Shown here: piece after piece, positions 51,351-60,361 of the stretch
Numbering within the stretch: position 1 is the first letter of the stretch
Layout: the number at the start of each line of letters is the position of its first letter
From: Alg239-R122 sp041746135
GTDB taxonomy: Bacteria; Pseudomonadota; Alphaproteobacteria; Sphingomonadales; Sphingomonadaceae
DNA length: 64,000 nucleotides
Direction: 5' to 3'
Assembly (NCBI GenBank): GCA_041746135.1
Contig: JBGTHQ010000015.1
Span: forward strand, 1-64,000
Notes under the pieces: model-generated
The model's database searches: none
What the model was told of the DNA's origin: nothing
The model's input: only the letters and a program-made list of their open reading frames with translations
Program-made: the position numbers and the translations under genes

Positions 51351-52727
51351 GTGACAGGTCCAGCCATCTTATTACTGCTCGTCGGACTGGGTCTTGTCTC
51401 ATGGATATTCGGCCGCGCGAAAGCCAACAGGTTTATCGCATCAGGTACGAAAAATCTCAACTCGCTGCCAAGCTATCATGGGTGGTACACCGCGCTGTGG
51501 GCCGTCATTCCCGCACTGGTTTTCGTTTTGATCTGGAACAGCGTTTCACCCGCGCTGGTGATCGACATGGTGCTGTCTGATCCCAAGGCGGCGGCGATAA
51601 CGTCCGACCCGTTCGAACGCGGCGCGATCCTTTCGGAAGCGCGCGATATTGCCGACAATCCCGGACAGCAAGCCTTTAAACAGGAAGCGGCCGTGTTGGC
51701 GCCTGTCTATGCCTCCGCCCAATCCTATTACGATATCATCGCCGCGCTTGCGGTCGGGTTGCTCTGTTTTGCGGGCGGTGCCTATGCATTCCTGCGCATC
51801 CGCCCCGATTTCCGGGCCCGAAAGCGCGTCGAAAAACTGGTCATGATCGTGCTGTTGATGGCATCGCTCATCGCCATTCTCGCCACTCTGGGCATCGTCG
51901 CATCGCTTATTTTCGAATCGATCCGTTTTTTCAGCATAGTTCCCGCCACAGAATTCTTCTTCGGGACGCAATGGTCCCCGAAAGCCAATGTGATCGAGGG
52001 ACAGGAAAATGGCTTCGGCGCGGTGCCTCTGTTCTGGGGTACGGTTTTTATAGGCGCAATCATCGCGATGATCGTCGCGATTCCGTTCGGACTGATGAGT
52101 GCGGTTTACCTCACGCAATATGCGCGTCCCAATGTGCGCAAGTGGATGAAACCGATACTTGAGGTACTGGCAGGCGTTCCCACGGTTGTGTACGGTTATT
52201 TTGCCGCGCTGACAGTCGCCCCTGCCCTGCGCGATTTCGCGGTCAGCATCGGCATTTCCAATGCCACATCGGAATCGGCGCTGGCCGCGGGCCTGGTTAT
52301 GGGGGTGATGATCATTCCGTTCGTATCCTCGATGGCCGACGACAGCATCGCCGCGGTGCCGTCCAGCATGCGCGACGGTTCGCTGGCAATGGGCGCCACC
52401 AAGAGCGAGACGATCAAGAAAGTCCTGATTCCCGCGGCGCTCCCCGGAGTGGTTGGCGGGGTGTTGCTGGCCGTAAGCCGCGCCATCGGCGAAACGATGA
52501 TCGTGGTCATGGCCGCCGGTCTGGCCGCGAATCTCACCGCCAATCCCTTTGCCAGCGTGACCACAGTAACCACGCAAATCGTGCAACTGCTGACCGGTGA
52601 CAGCGATTTTAACAGTCCCAAGGTGCTGGCTGCTTTCGCACTGGGCCTGACCCTGTTCGTTGTAACCTTATTGCTCAATCTCGTCGCCCTTCACATCGTC
52701 AAAAGGTATAGGGAAGCTTATGAATAA
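51351..52727 (+). CDS. pstC: phosphate ABC transporter permease PstC
   Basis: A 458-residue inner-membrane permease with a GTG start at 51351. It carries an N-terminal extension of about 170 residues with two or three hydrophobic helices and a periplasmic part, then the core permease domain with TQYARPNVRKWMKPILEVLAGVPTVVYGYFAAL and the EAA-like loop DDSIAAVPSSMRDGSLAMGATKSETIKKVLIPAALPGVVGG. It pairs with PstA and overlaps it by 8 bases. Confidence 0.95.
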   Translation: MTGPAILLLLVGLGLVSWIFGRAKANRFIASGTKNLNSLPSYHGWYTALWAVIPALVFVLIWNSVSPALVIDMVLSDPKAAAITSDPFERGAILSEARDIADNPGQQAFKQEAAVLAPVYASAQSYYDIIAALAVGLLCFAGGAYAFLRIRPDFRARKRVEKLVMIVLLMASLIAILATLGIVASLIFESIRFFSIVPATEFFFGTQWSPKANVIEGQENGFGAVPLFWGTVFIGAIIAMIVAIPFGLMSAVYLTQYARPNVRKWMKPILEVLAGVPTVVYGYFAALTVAPALRDFAVSIGISNATSESALAAGLVMGVMIIPFVSSMADDSIAAVPSSMRDGSLAMGATKSETIKKVLIPAALPGVVGGVLLAVSRAIGETMIVVMAAGLAANLTANPFASVTTVTTQIVQLLTGDSDFNSPKVLAAFALGLTLFVVTLLLNLVALHIVKRYREAYE

Positions 52728-53997
52728 TCGCGCTTCTCCAGACAGGACGCTGAGCCGTTCGACCGACTGGCACGGCGACGCGATGCAGAAACGTATCGCC
52801 AAACGCTACGCCGCCGAGCGCCGGTTCAAATATACCGGCTTCGCTGCTGTGTTGATTTCCTCTGCATTTCTGGCCTTCCTTTTATTCGTTATGGTCGGCA
52901 ATGGCCTGCGCGGATTCCAGAAAACCGAAATATCCTTACCCGTCGATTTCGTAGCGGCAACCGGCGGTGCTTCCGCCGAAAGCCTGCGCGGCGAGAATGC
53001 CGAACGTGCCGCCGCATCGCTCGATCTGCAAGGCGTGATCAATACCGCGATCGATATCGAATATGGCGCAGATGCCGAACTGCTGTTCACCGACAGCACA
53101 TGGACCGACGCGCGCGACCAGCTGCTCGCCAATCCCGATCTGGTGACGCGCAAAGCCGCAATCTGGATTACGGCCAGCCCCGAAATCGACCGTGCGGCAA
53201 AAGCGGACGGCAATGCTGCCGCTGAGATTCTATATGCCAGGCTGAAGGATGCGGGCAAGGCCCGCACATCTTTTAACTGGGGTTTTCTGACCAATGCGGA
53301 CGGCACCGATCCGGCACGTGTCGGGATCTGGGGCGCGCTCAAGGGTTCGATCATCACCATGCTGGTGACGCTGGCACTTGCTTTCCCTGTCGGCGTTCTG
53401 GCTGCGGTGTATCTGGAAGAATATGCGCCCAGCAATCGCCTTACCGACCTGATTGAAGTATCGATCAATAATCTTGCCGCGGTGCCGTCGATCATTTTCG
53501 GGTTGCTGGGTCTGGTCGTGTTTTTAAGCTGGATGGAATTGCCGCGATCGTCCGCGCTGGTGGGCGGCCTCACACTGGCACTCATGACAATGCCGGTCAT
53601 CGTGATTGCCGGACGCAACGCGATCAAATCGGTGCCGCCCTCGATTCGCGAGGCGGCGCTGGGTGTGGGTTCGAGCCCGATCCAGGTTGTATTCCACCAC
53701 GTATTGCCGCTCGCCCTGCCCGGTATCATGACCGGCACGATAATCGGAATGGCCCGCGCACTCGGTGAGACTGCCCCTTTGCTGATGATCGGCATGCGCG
53801 CTTTCCTGACCAGCCCGCCGCAGGGCCTATCCGATCCGTCGACAGTTTTGCCGGTGCAGATCTACCTCTGGTCCGACGAGGTCAATCGCGGCTTTGTTGA
53901 AAAAACGTCCGCCGCGATCATCATCCTGCTGCTATTCCTGCTAACCATGAACGCATTCGCAATCTATCTGCGCAACCGATTTGAAACGAGATGGTGA
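52720..53997 (+). CDS. pstA: phosphate ABC transporter permease PstA
   Basis: A 425-residue permease. One N-terminal helix (about 40-62) is followed by a periplasmic part of about 130 residues, then the permease core with GVLAAVYLEEYAPSNRLTDLIEVSINNLAAVPSIIFGLLG and the coupling loop SVPPSIREAALGVGSSPIQVVFHHVLPLALPGIMTGT. Both permeases thus have extended N-terminal domains, a known variant in this group. It is followed after 4 bases by pstB. Confidence 0.95.
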   Translation: MNNRASPDRTLSRSTDWHGDAMQKRIAKRYAAERRFKYTGFAAVLISSAFLAFLLFVMVGNGLRGFQKTEISLPVDFVAATGGASAESLRGENAERAAASLDLQGVINTAIDIEYGADAELLFTDSTWTDARDQLLANPDLVTRKAAIWITASPEIDRAAKADGNAAAEILYARLKDAGKARTSFNWGFLTNADGTDPARVGIWGALKGSIITMLVTLALAFPVGVLAAVYLEEYAPSNRLTDLIEVSINNLAAVPSIIFGLLGLVVFLSWMELPRSSALVGGLTLALMTMPVIVIAGRNAIKSVPPSIREAALGVGSSPIQVVFHHVLPLALPGIMTGTIIGMARALGETAPLLMIGMRAFLTSPPQGLSDPSTVLPVQIYLWSDEVNRGFVEKTSAAIIILLLFLLTMNAFAIYLRNRFETRW

Positions 53998-54001
53998 CAC
54001 C

Positions 54002-54775
54002 ATGAACGAAACGGCCACCGCCCCCAAGATGACCACCCGCAACGTCGATGTTTTCTACGGAGACAAAAAGGCGATTGACGATATTTCCATCGATATCGAC
54101 ATGGAGAACGTGACCGCTTTTATCGGCCCGTCCGGTTGCGGGAAATCGACGTTTTTGCGTACCATGAACCGCATGAACGACACGATACCGTCCGCCCGCG
54201 TTACCGGAGAAATCACGCTGGACGGCGAAAATATCTATGCGCCCTCGATGGACGTGGTGCAATTGCGTGCGCGCGTCGGCATGGTGTTTCAGAAACCCAA
54301 CCCTTTCCCCAAGTCGATTTATGACAATATCGCCTATGGTCCGCGCATTCACGGCCTTGCGACCGGCAAGACCGAACTCGACCAGATTGTGGAAAAATCT
54401 TTGCAACGGGCGGGTTTGTGGAACGAGGTCAAGGACCGGTTGCAAGAAAGTGGCACAGCATTGTCGGGCGGACAGCAACAGCGCCTGTGCATTGCCCGGG
54501 CCATTGCCGTTGACCCTGAAGTCATTCTGATGGACGAACCCTGTTCAGCGCTCGATCCGATCGCTACTGCCAAGATCGAGGAATTAATCCACGAACTGCG
54601 CGGTAAATATGCTATCGTGATCGTGACACATAATATGCAGCAAGCCGCGCGAGTGTCTCAAAAAACGGCGTTTTTCCACCTTGGCAACATGGTGGAATAT
54701 GGGGATACATCGGAAATGTTCACCAACCCGAAAGAAGACCGCACGCGCGATTACATTACCGGACGTTATGGCTAG
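54002..54775 (+). CDS. pstB: phosphate ABC transporter ATP-binding protein
   Basis: ATG 54002 gives 257 residues, normal PstB length. Walker A GPSGCGKST is at 42-50, the signature ALSGGQQQRLCIARAIA precedes Walker B EVILMDEPCSALDP, and the switch His is in VTHNMQQA. The C-terminal ...TSEMFTNPKEDRTRDYITGRYG is specific to PstB. A small hairpin (CCGGCA/TGCCGG, 54791-54810) lies in the 60-base gap before phoU. Confidence 0.96.
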   Translation: MNETATAPKMTTRNVDVFYGDKKAIDDISIDIDMENVTAFIGPSGCGKSTFLRTMNRMNDTIPSARVTGEITLDGENIYAPSMDVVQLRARVGMVFQKPNPFPKSIYDNIAYGPRIHGLATGKTELDQIVEKSLQRAGLWNEVKDRLQESGTALSGGQQQRLCIARAIAVDPEVILMDEPCSALDPIATAKIEELIHELRGKYAIVIVTHNMQQAARVSQKTAFFHLGNMVEYGDTSEMFTNPKEDRTRDYITGRYG

Positions 54776-54835
54776 GCCGCTTCGGCTTTGCCGGCACCTC
54801 CCCTTGCCGGACAATCCGGAACACAGGAATACGAT

Positions 54836-55558
54836 ATGAAGATGCCCGAGAAAAATACCGAACATACAGTTAAGGCTTTCGATACCGATATCAGCGAGAT
54901 GCGCGGGCTGATCGCCGAAATTGGCGGTCGTGCGGAAAAATCGATCGCGCTGGCGATGAAAGCCTTGGCCGAGCATGATCTCGACCTTGCCCGGCAGGTT
55001 GTCCGCGACGACAAGCAGATCGACGCGCTCGAACAGAAAATCGACCGTATGGTGATCCAGACGATCGCGTTGCGCGCGCCGATGGCCGACGATTTGCGCG
55101 AACTGGTCGCGACCTTGAAAATATCCGGCGTGGTCGAACGAATCGGCGATTATGCAAAGAATATTTCCAAACGCGTCGCTGTGATCGACCCCAACCTTCA
55201 TATCGGGCCGGCCTCGCTTTTACCCGCTATGGCGCAGGCGGCGGCGCAGCTGGTTGATGATGCGCTGACCGCCTATGCAACACGCGATGCGGACCTGGCT
55301 GAACAAGTGGTCGAACGCGACCGCATCGTCGACGATTTTTATAATACGATTTTTCGTTCGCTGGTCACACATATGGTGGACAATCCCAAGCATATTGGCG
55401 CCGGAGCGCATTTCCTGTTCATCGCCAAAAACCTGGAACGGATCGGCGATCATGCCACCAATGTCGCCGAAATGGTCTATTTTGCCGCGACCGGCGAAAC
55501 GATTGCCGAGCGCGAACAGGGCAATAATCCCACCGATCCATTATATACTCCGCACTAA
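54836..55558 (+). CDS. phoU: phosphate signalling complex protein PhoU
   Basis: ATG 54836 after an AGGAA site gives 240 residues of two three-helix repeats. The metal-binding E/DxxxD motifs are present in each: RIGDYAKNISKR (first) and RIGDHATNVAEMVYF (second). PhoU restrains PhoR signalling and Pst flux when phosphate is ample. It lies between pstB and phoB (28 bases), as expected for this operon. Confidence 0.94.
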   Translation: MKMPEKNTEHTVKAFDTDISEMRGLIAEIGGRAEKSIALAMKALAEHDLDLARQVVRDDKQIDALEQKIDRMVIQTIALRAPMADDLRELVATLKISGVVERIGDYAKNISKRVAVIDPNLHIGPASLLPAMAQAAAQLVDDALTAYATRDADLAEQVVERDRIVDDFYNTIFRSLVTHMVDNPKHIGAGAHFLFIAKNLERIGDHATNVAEMVYFAATGETIAEREQGNNPTDPLYTPH

Positions 55559-55586
55559 TTTCCCCTTTGCGTAAGGATACCCTTGT

Positions 55587-56285
55587 ATGAGCAATCCGCA
55601 CCTTCTCCTCGTCGAAGACGATATGGCGCTTGCAGAACTGGTATCTTATCACTTTGACAAGGCCAGCTTTCGCGTCACGCAGACCTCCGACGGAGAAGAA
55701 GCGCTTTTGCTGGCGCACGAGCAACGACCCGATGTGATCCTGCTCGACTGGATGATCGAGAATCTGTCCGGGATCGAGGTATGTCGCCGCCTACGCCGCG
55801 ACAATGAAACCTCCAATATTCCCATCATCATGATGTCGGCGCGCGGCGAGGAAGAAGACCGGATCCGCGGTCTTGATATCGGTGCGGACGACTATGTCAC
55901 CAAACCGTTCAGCCCGCGCGAGCTGATCGCCCGCGTCAATGCCGTGTTGCGGCGCGTGCGTCCGGCACTTGCCGGCGAAGCGCTCAGCTTTGCCGATGTC
56001 GAGATGGACACGGTGCGTTATAAAATCAAACGCGGCGGAGAGACCGTTCCGCTCGGCCCCACCGAATTTCGTCTGCTGCGCCATTTTCTGGAACATCCCG
56101 GCTGGGTGTTCTCGCGCGAAAGGCTGCTCGACAATGTCTGGGGCCATGACAGCGACATCGAAATCCGCACCGTCGACGTGCATATTCGCCGGTTACGCAA
56201 AGCGCTGAACAAGGGCGGCAGACCCGATATCATCCGCACCGTGCGCTCTGCGGGCTACTCTCTCGATAGCGATGTTGGCTCGTAA
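55587..56285 (+). CDS. phoB: phosphate regulon response regulator PhoB
   Basis: A 232-residue OmpR-family regulator. The receiver has Asp54 in ILLDWMIENLSG and Lys in DYVTKPFSPRELIARV; the C-terminal winged helix ends with HIRRLRKALNKGGRPDIIRTVRSAGYSLD. Phosphorylated PhoB binds the Pho boxes seen at pstS and the porin. The gene ends 64 bases before the convergent porin stop, where no clear terminator was seen. Confidence 0.95.
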   Translation: MSNPHLLLVEDDMALAELVSYHFDKASFRVTQTSDGEEALLLAHEQRPDVILLDWMIENLSGIEVCRRLRRDNETSNIPIIMMSARGEEEDRIRGLDIGADDYVTKPFSPRELIARVNAVLRRVRPALAGEALSFADVEMDTVRYKIKRGGETVPLGPTEFRLLRHFLEHPGWVFSRERLLDNVWGHDSDIEIRTVDVHIRRLRKALNKGGRPDIIRTVRSAGYSLDSDVGS

Positions 56286-56349
56286 AGAAATCTATATAAA
56301 AGCATATCTAAGATACTTGTTGGACAGCGAATATACGCACATGTGACGA

Positions 56350-57717
56350 TCAAAAATCGACTTGGGCACGCATGCCCACCGAATCGACACTGTAATTGCG
56401 ATCGGTGCCCGCAGAGATGGTAGCATCCTGATAAACCAGGTGGTTATAGTTGACTAGGAAGCGGACATAATCGACCGGCGTCCATATGATCGAAGCGTTA
56501 TAGCCGTCCTGCGACCCGCCAATAATGCCATTGTCGCTCAGATCCAACCGGTCGTACCGGATATTGAACTGCACCGCGCCCAATCCGCCCCCACCCAGGG
56601 GTGACGACGGTTTCGTGCGATCGAACTTGCCGTCCTTATACCCGCGTGTATCGTTTGTCAGGAATATCCCGGCTTCGGCATAAGCACCAAAGAAAACGGG
56701 ATCGCCAATCCCCGTGCGGTTCAGGTCCGGATTCATCCAATAGGCTTCGGTTGCGGCATGAAAGCGCCCGCGAATCGCTGCCGCCTCCAGACCGTAGCTG
56801 GTCTCGCTGCTGGCCCCGAGTGTGGGCGTCGCCAAGAATCGCGTATCGGTGCTGTGCACGGCCGGGCGCTGGCGGTAGCGCACGGTCGGTGCGACGCCGC
56901 CCAGATCGCGCCAGTGCGCCGATGCCCCCAGATGCAGCCGCGTGTTGCCCAATCTGGGCGCATAGACTGCCCGCCCGTCAAACCCGATACTTTCATTCTC
57001 GTCGCTGGTCAGATCTTCGATATTGGCAGTAAAGACACCGCCGCTCAGCATTAAATCTCCCATTTGCTGCGTCAGCGAGAGCCCGGCGCGGCGCTCGAAA
57101 TTAAACGCGTCGGTAAATGCGGCACGCTCCAGGAAACTGGTGTGCAAACTACTGGTCAGTTCCTCGAGCGACTGGAAATTGTTATGCTGGCCGATGGTCA
57201 CGTTAGTTCCGGCCGTTTCATAGGTCAGGATCGCATCGGTCAGAACAACCTCGTTATTAGCGAAATCGGCTTCCATTTTATATCCGAAGCCGCCCGGAAT
57301 ATCGCCCGATACGCCCAGACGAACGCGGCGTAGCTCATTTGAAAAGCCCAGGCCCGGATCGGTTATCGCCTCGGGCGCGCTGACATAGGCAGCATCATAT
57401 TGTATACGCCCACGCGGCTTGAAGCTCCATCCAGATGGGGTGCTGGTTTCGGGTGCGCCCTTGAAATTTATCTCTGCCGCGTTTGATTCGGCACCGGACA
57501 CAGTTGCGGAAGCCGGTGCCGGCTGCACGTTCTGGGGCGTATCAGCGGCGTCGCTGGCGTCCAGTCGCGCTTCGAGAGACTCAACCTGCGCTTTGAGCGC
57601 GTCAATTTGCGCGCGCAGGATGACAGCTTCTGCGGCATCGATATTCTGCGCATGGGCCGATGCAGAAACAAGCGCCCAAACCGAGACCGCGGCGAGCAAT
57701 TGTGCAGTACGATACAT
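56350..57717 (-). CDS. phosphate-selective porin, OprO/OprP family
   Basis: A 455-residue outer-membrane porin with a signal peptide ending SAHAQ. A coiled-coil of about 35 residues (AVILRAQIDALKAQVESLEARLDA) precedes the barrel, as in OprP/OprO homologues where it helps trimerisation. Barrel segments such as WSFKPRGRIQYDAAYVS, LRRVRLGVSGDIPGGFGYKMEADF and the C-terminal YSVDSVGMRAQVDF (terminal Phe) match the family. Phosphate or pyrophosphate selectivity is inferred from family and from the Pho box in front. Confidence 0.88.
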   Translation of the reverse strand: MYRTAQLLAAVSVWALVSASAHAQNIDAAEAVILRAQIDALKAQVESLEARLDASDAADTPQNVQPAPASATVSGAESNAAEINFKGAPETSTPSGWSFKPRGRIQYDAAYVSAPEAITDPGLGFSNELRRVRLGVSGDIPGGFGYKMEADFANNEVVLTDAILTYETAGTNVTIGQHNNFQSLEELTSSLHTSFLERAAFTDAFNFERRAGLSLTQQMGDLMLSGGVFTANIEDLTSDENESIGFDGRAVYAPRLGNTRLHLGASAHWRDLGGVAPTVRYRQRPAVHSTDTRFLATPTLGASSETSYGLEAAAIRGRFHAATEAYWMNPDLNRTGIGDPVFFGAYAEAGIFLTNDTRGYKDGKFDRTKPSSPLGGGGLGAVQFNIRYDRLDLSDNGIIGGSQDGYNASIIWTPVDYVRFLVNYNHLVYQDATISAGTDRNYSVDSVGMRAQVDF

Positions 57718-57745
57718 GAAATGCGATCCTGATAAATTGGTGTTG

Positions 57746-57796
57746 ATGACGCCGCTATGATATCTAAGTTACGTCATGGTGACTCGAATATGACAG
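57746..57796 (-). promoter_or_regulatory. five-unit Pho box upstream of the porin gene
   Basis: On the minus strand seven-base units recur at exact 11-base intervals: CTGTCAT (57796-57790), GAGTCAC (57785-57779), ACGTAAC (57774-57768), ATATCAT (57763-57757) and GCGTCAT (57752-57746). The first unit is the exact PhoB consensus; the others are degenerate. The array ends 28 bases before the porin ATG. Confidence 0.85.
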
Positions 57797-57932
57797 TTTT
57801 GCGAAACTAACTCCCACTATCCTGATCTGAAAAATTGCGGGCGACGCCATAAAAACCGCCATTGCCAATTGCGCCAATCCATCTAAAAAGGCGGCGATCC
57901 AAAATTCAATCGAACAGTTAAAGGAAAATTCC

Positions 57933-58832
57933 ATGACCATCAGCTTTAAAGATCGCGTAGCCATTGTAACCGGCGCGGGGGGCGGCCTGGGCCGGACATA
58001 TGCGATCGATCTTGCCAAACGCGGTGCCAAGGTGGTGGTGAACGATCTGGGCGGTACGCGCGACGGCACCGGCACATCCGACGCGGCGCAGCAAGTCGTC
58101 GAGGAAATCAAGTCGGCCGGGGGCGAAGCCATAGCCAATGGCGGTAGCGTTACCGAATACGACCAGATGCAGGAAATGGTCGCCAAAACAAAGGAAGCGT
58201 GGGGGGGCGTCCATGTTCTCATCAACAATGCCGGCATCCTGCGCGACAAGAGCTTTGCCAAGATGGAGCCCGCCGACTTCGATCTAGTCGTAAAGGTTCA
58301 CTTGCTCGGCAGTGCCAATTGCACGAAAGCGGTATGGGAAACGATGCGCGAGCAGGCCTATGGCCGCATATTGATGACGTCCTCCTCCACCGGCCTGTAC
58401 GGCAATTTCGGCCAGGCCAATTACGGTGCGGCGAAACTGGGTCTGGTTGGGTTTGCGAAAACGCTGCATCTGGAAGGCGCGAAATATAATATCCGCGTCA
58501 ATTCGCTTTCTCCCGTGGCTGGAACCCGCATGACCGAAGACATTTTCCCGCCCGAAGCCTATGACGCATTCAACCCCGAAAATGTCACGCCGGCTGCCAT
58601 CTATCTCGTATCCGAAGATGCGCCGACAAACATGATCATTGCGGCCGGCGCGGGCGGATATAATGCCGCATTCGTCACTATGACCCGCGGCGTCGCTCTT
58701 CCCGAAGACCAGCGCAACGCCGAAGGCATTGCCGCCGCGTTCGAGCGGATTATCGACCGCACGGGCGACACCGTGCCGCAATCCGGCAGCGAACAGTCAA
58801 TGGGTATCATGAAATTGCTGCAGGGCAAATAA
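57933..58832 (+). CDS. SDR family 3-hydroxyacyl-CoA dehydrogenase-like protein
   Basis: A 299-residue short-chain dehydrogenase resembling the dehydrogenase unit of peroxisomal multifunctional enzyme 2 (17-beta-HSD4). The cofactor motif is TGAGGGLGR (13-21), VVVNDLGG precedes an NNAG motif at 98-101, and the catalytic residues are Ser near 151, Tyr164 and Lys168 (YGAAK). The NDLGGxxDGTGxS block and the extra C-terminal segment with VALPEDQRNAEGIAAAFERI are typical of this branch. Substrate, probably a 3-hydroxyacyl-CoA or steroid intermediate, is not fixed by sequence. Confidence 0.86.
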   Translation: MTISFKDRVAIVTGAGGGLGRTYAIDLAKRGAKVVVNDLGGTRDGTGTSDAAQQVVEEIKSAGGEAIANGGSVTEYDQMQEMVAKTKEAWGGVHVLINNAGILRDKSFAKMEPADFDLVVKVHLLGSANCTKAVWETMREQAYGRILMTSSSTGLYGNFGQANYGAAKLGLVGFAKTLHLEGAKYNIRVNSLSPVAGTRMTEDIFPPEAYDAFNPENVTPAAIYLVSEDAPTNMIIAAGAGGYNAAFVTMTRGVALPEDQRNAEGIAAAFERIIDRTGDTVPQSGSEQSMGIMKLLQGK

Positions 58833-58851
58833 TCGCCGCTGTCATTTGGTG

Positions 58852-58887
58852 AAAGCCGTCCGCGCATTACCGCCCGGGCGGCTTTTT
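58852..58887 (+). terminator. rho-independent terminator of the SDR gene
   Basis: Stem GCCGTCCG/CGGGCGGC (eight pairs, one G-T) flanked by AAA and followed by five T residues, 20 bases after the stop codon. Confidence 0.88.
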
Positions 58888-58968
58888 GCTGTCGAATCTG
58901 CGTCGTAACACTGTATTGCTACACTGGCTCACTTATGCTATGGCCGTTCTGGGCAACAGGAGAGTGAT

Positions 58969-60015
58969 ATGTATAGTGAAACCGATTTGCATAATGCGGT
59001 GACGGCGGGCGTGCTGACACCCGAAATGGCCGACGCGTTCCGCAACCATGTGTCGCGAGCGCGGTCCAGCCCCGTCTCCGACGAGGAACATTTCCGACTG
59101 ATTACCGGGTTTAACGATATATTCGTGAGTATTGCCGCGATTTTGCTGCTGGTGGCGATGGGCACGATCGGCGCCCTCGCCAATCCGGCGATATCAGGCG
59201 CTTTAGTCGCCGCAACCGCATGGGGACTCAGCGAATATTTCACGCGCGTACGGCGCATGGCTTTGCCGAGCATCATATTGATGCTGGCTTTTGCGGGCGG
59301 AGTCGCTGCGATGATGGTGGGCATTCTGGATATCCCGGCCGTAAACAATGAACAGACCGGCGTCATACTGGTTTCGGTCACCGCTGCCATCACATCGGCG
59401 GCAATTTACGTCCACTGGCGGCGCTTCAGGGTACCGATCACGATCGCGGCCCTGACTGCGGCTGGCGCGGCAGCCGTCATAACGCTGATCGCATCGGCGC
59501 TTCCCTCGCCCGAAAATGCAATCATCTGGCTCGTGCTGGTTGCGGGTCTGGTCGTTTTCGGCATTGCTATGCGGTGGGATATATCGGACCGTGAGCGCAA
59601 GACGCGGCGCAGCGATGTGGCGTTCTGGCTGCACCTGCTCGCCGCCCCCGCGATCGCGCATCCGGTATTTTCGCAACTGGGCGTTCTTAACGGAAATGCC
59701 GGACCGGTGATGGCATTGCTGGTGGTCGGTCTGTACATTGCCTTCGGTCTCGTGGCCCTAGCTATCGATCGGCGTGCAATTCTCGTATCAGGCCTTGCCT
59801 ACGTGCTCTACGCGTTGTGGGAATTGTTCCGGATTTCATCCAATATCGAAATTGGGGTAGCTTTGGCCACGCTGGTAATCGGATCCGCTTTATTGATGCT
59901 GTCGGTGTTCTGGAGCCCGATCCGCAACCGGATCGTCGAGGGATTGCCGGCCAATATGCAATCTATGCTTCCCGCAACACAATTTGCCGGGGTTACCCGC
60001 CAACCAGCTTCATAA
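58969..60015 (+). CDS. integral membrane protein of unknown function (DUF2157-like)
   Basis: A 348-residue protein with an N-terminal soluble helix bundle (about 1-45) and then nine or ten hydrophobic segments. The beginning MYSETDLHNAVTAGVLTPEMADAF and the spacing of helices resemble DUF2157-type proteins, but I do not recognise it firmly. No catalytic motif is visible. It starts after a short gap behind the SDR terminator, with a GGAGAG ribosome site. The end overlaps the convergent DUF2794 gene by 23 bases. Confidence 0.72.
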   Translation: MYSETDLHNAVTAGVLTPEMADAFRNHVSRARSSPVSDEEHFRLITGFNDIFVSIAAILLLVAMGTIGALANPAISGALVAATAWGLSEYFTRVRRMALPSIILMLAFAGGVAAMMVGILDIPAVNNEQTGVILVSVTAAITSAAIYVHWRRFRVPITIAALTAAGAAAVITLIASALPSPENAIIWLVLVAGLVVFGIAMRWDISDRERKTRRSDVAFWLHLLAAPAIAHPVFSQLGVLNGNAGPVMALLVVGLYIAFGLVALAIDRRAILVSGLAYVLYALWELFRISSNIEIGVALATLVIGSALLMLSVFWSPIRNRIVEGLPANMQSMLPATQFAGVTRQPAS

Positions 60016-60361
60016 GCTTTCGCTCGAGCGGGGCCAATATGCTGGCCAGTTCATGGCCCCGCTTGAGCACGCTATTGTTTTCGCCGAATAGCGTCCACAT
60101 ACCCTGCTTGCCACGAAGGGCAGGACGCTTTTCTATGCGATATTGCGGATTTTCCGCAGCGCGGCGAAAGGCCGCGAATATCGCCGCGTCGCTTCCCATA
60201 TCCATCGCATAATCGCGCCAGTTCCCGGCCGCCACCATCCGGCCGTACATGTTCAGGATCTGCATCAGTTCCTGCCGTTCGAACCCTATCTGGCTGAGCT
60301 GACCATGAACAGTAGTACCGAAAACGCCCGGAAAAGGCGTGACGTTGCCGCGAGAATTCAT
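59993..60361 (-). CDS. DUF2794 family protein
   Basis: A 122-residue small soluble protein matching the alphaproteobacterial DUF2794 family: FERQELMQILNMYGRMVAAGNWRDYAMD, then FAAFRRAAENPQYRIEKRPALRGKQGMW and the tail with GHELASILAPLERKL. Function is unknown. Its start overlaps the cysE stop by 4 bases (ATGA), so the two are co-translated. It lies at the end of a convergent pair with the membrane protein gene. Confidence 0.85.
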   Translation of the reverse strand: MNSRGNVTPFPGVFGTTVHGQLSQIGFERQELMQILNMYGRMVAAGNWRDYAMDMGSDAAIFAAFRRAAENPQYRIEKRPALRGKQGMWTLFGENNSVLKRGHELASILAPLERKLMKLVGG

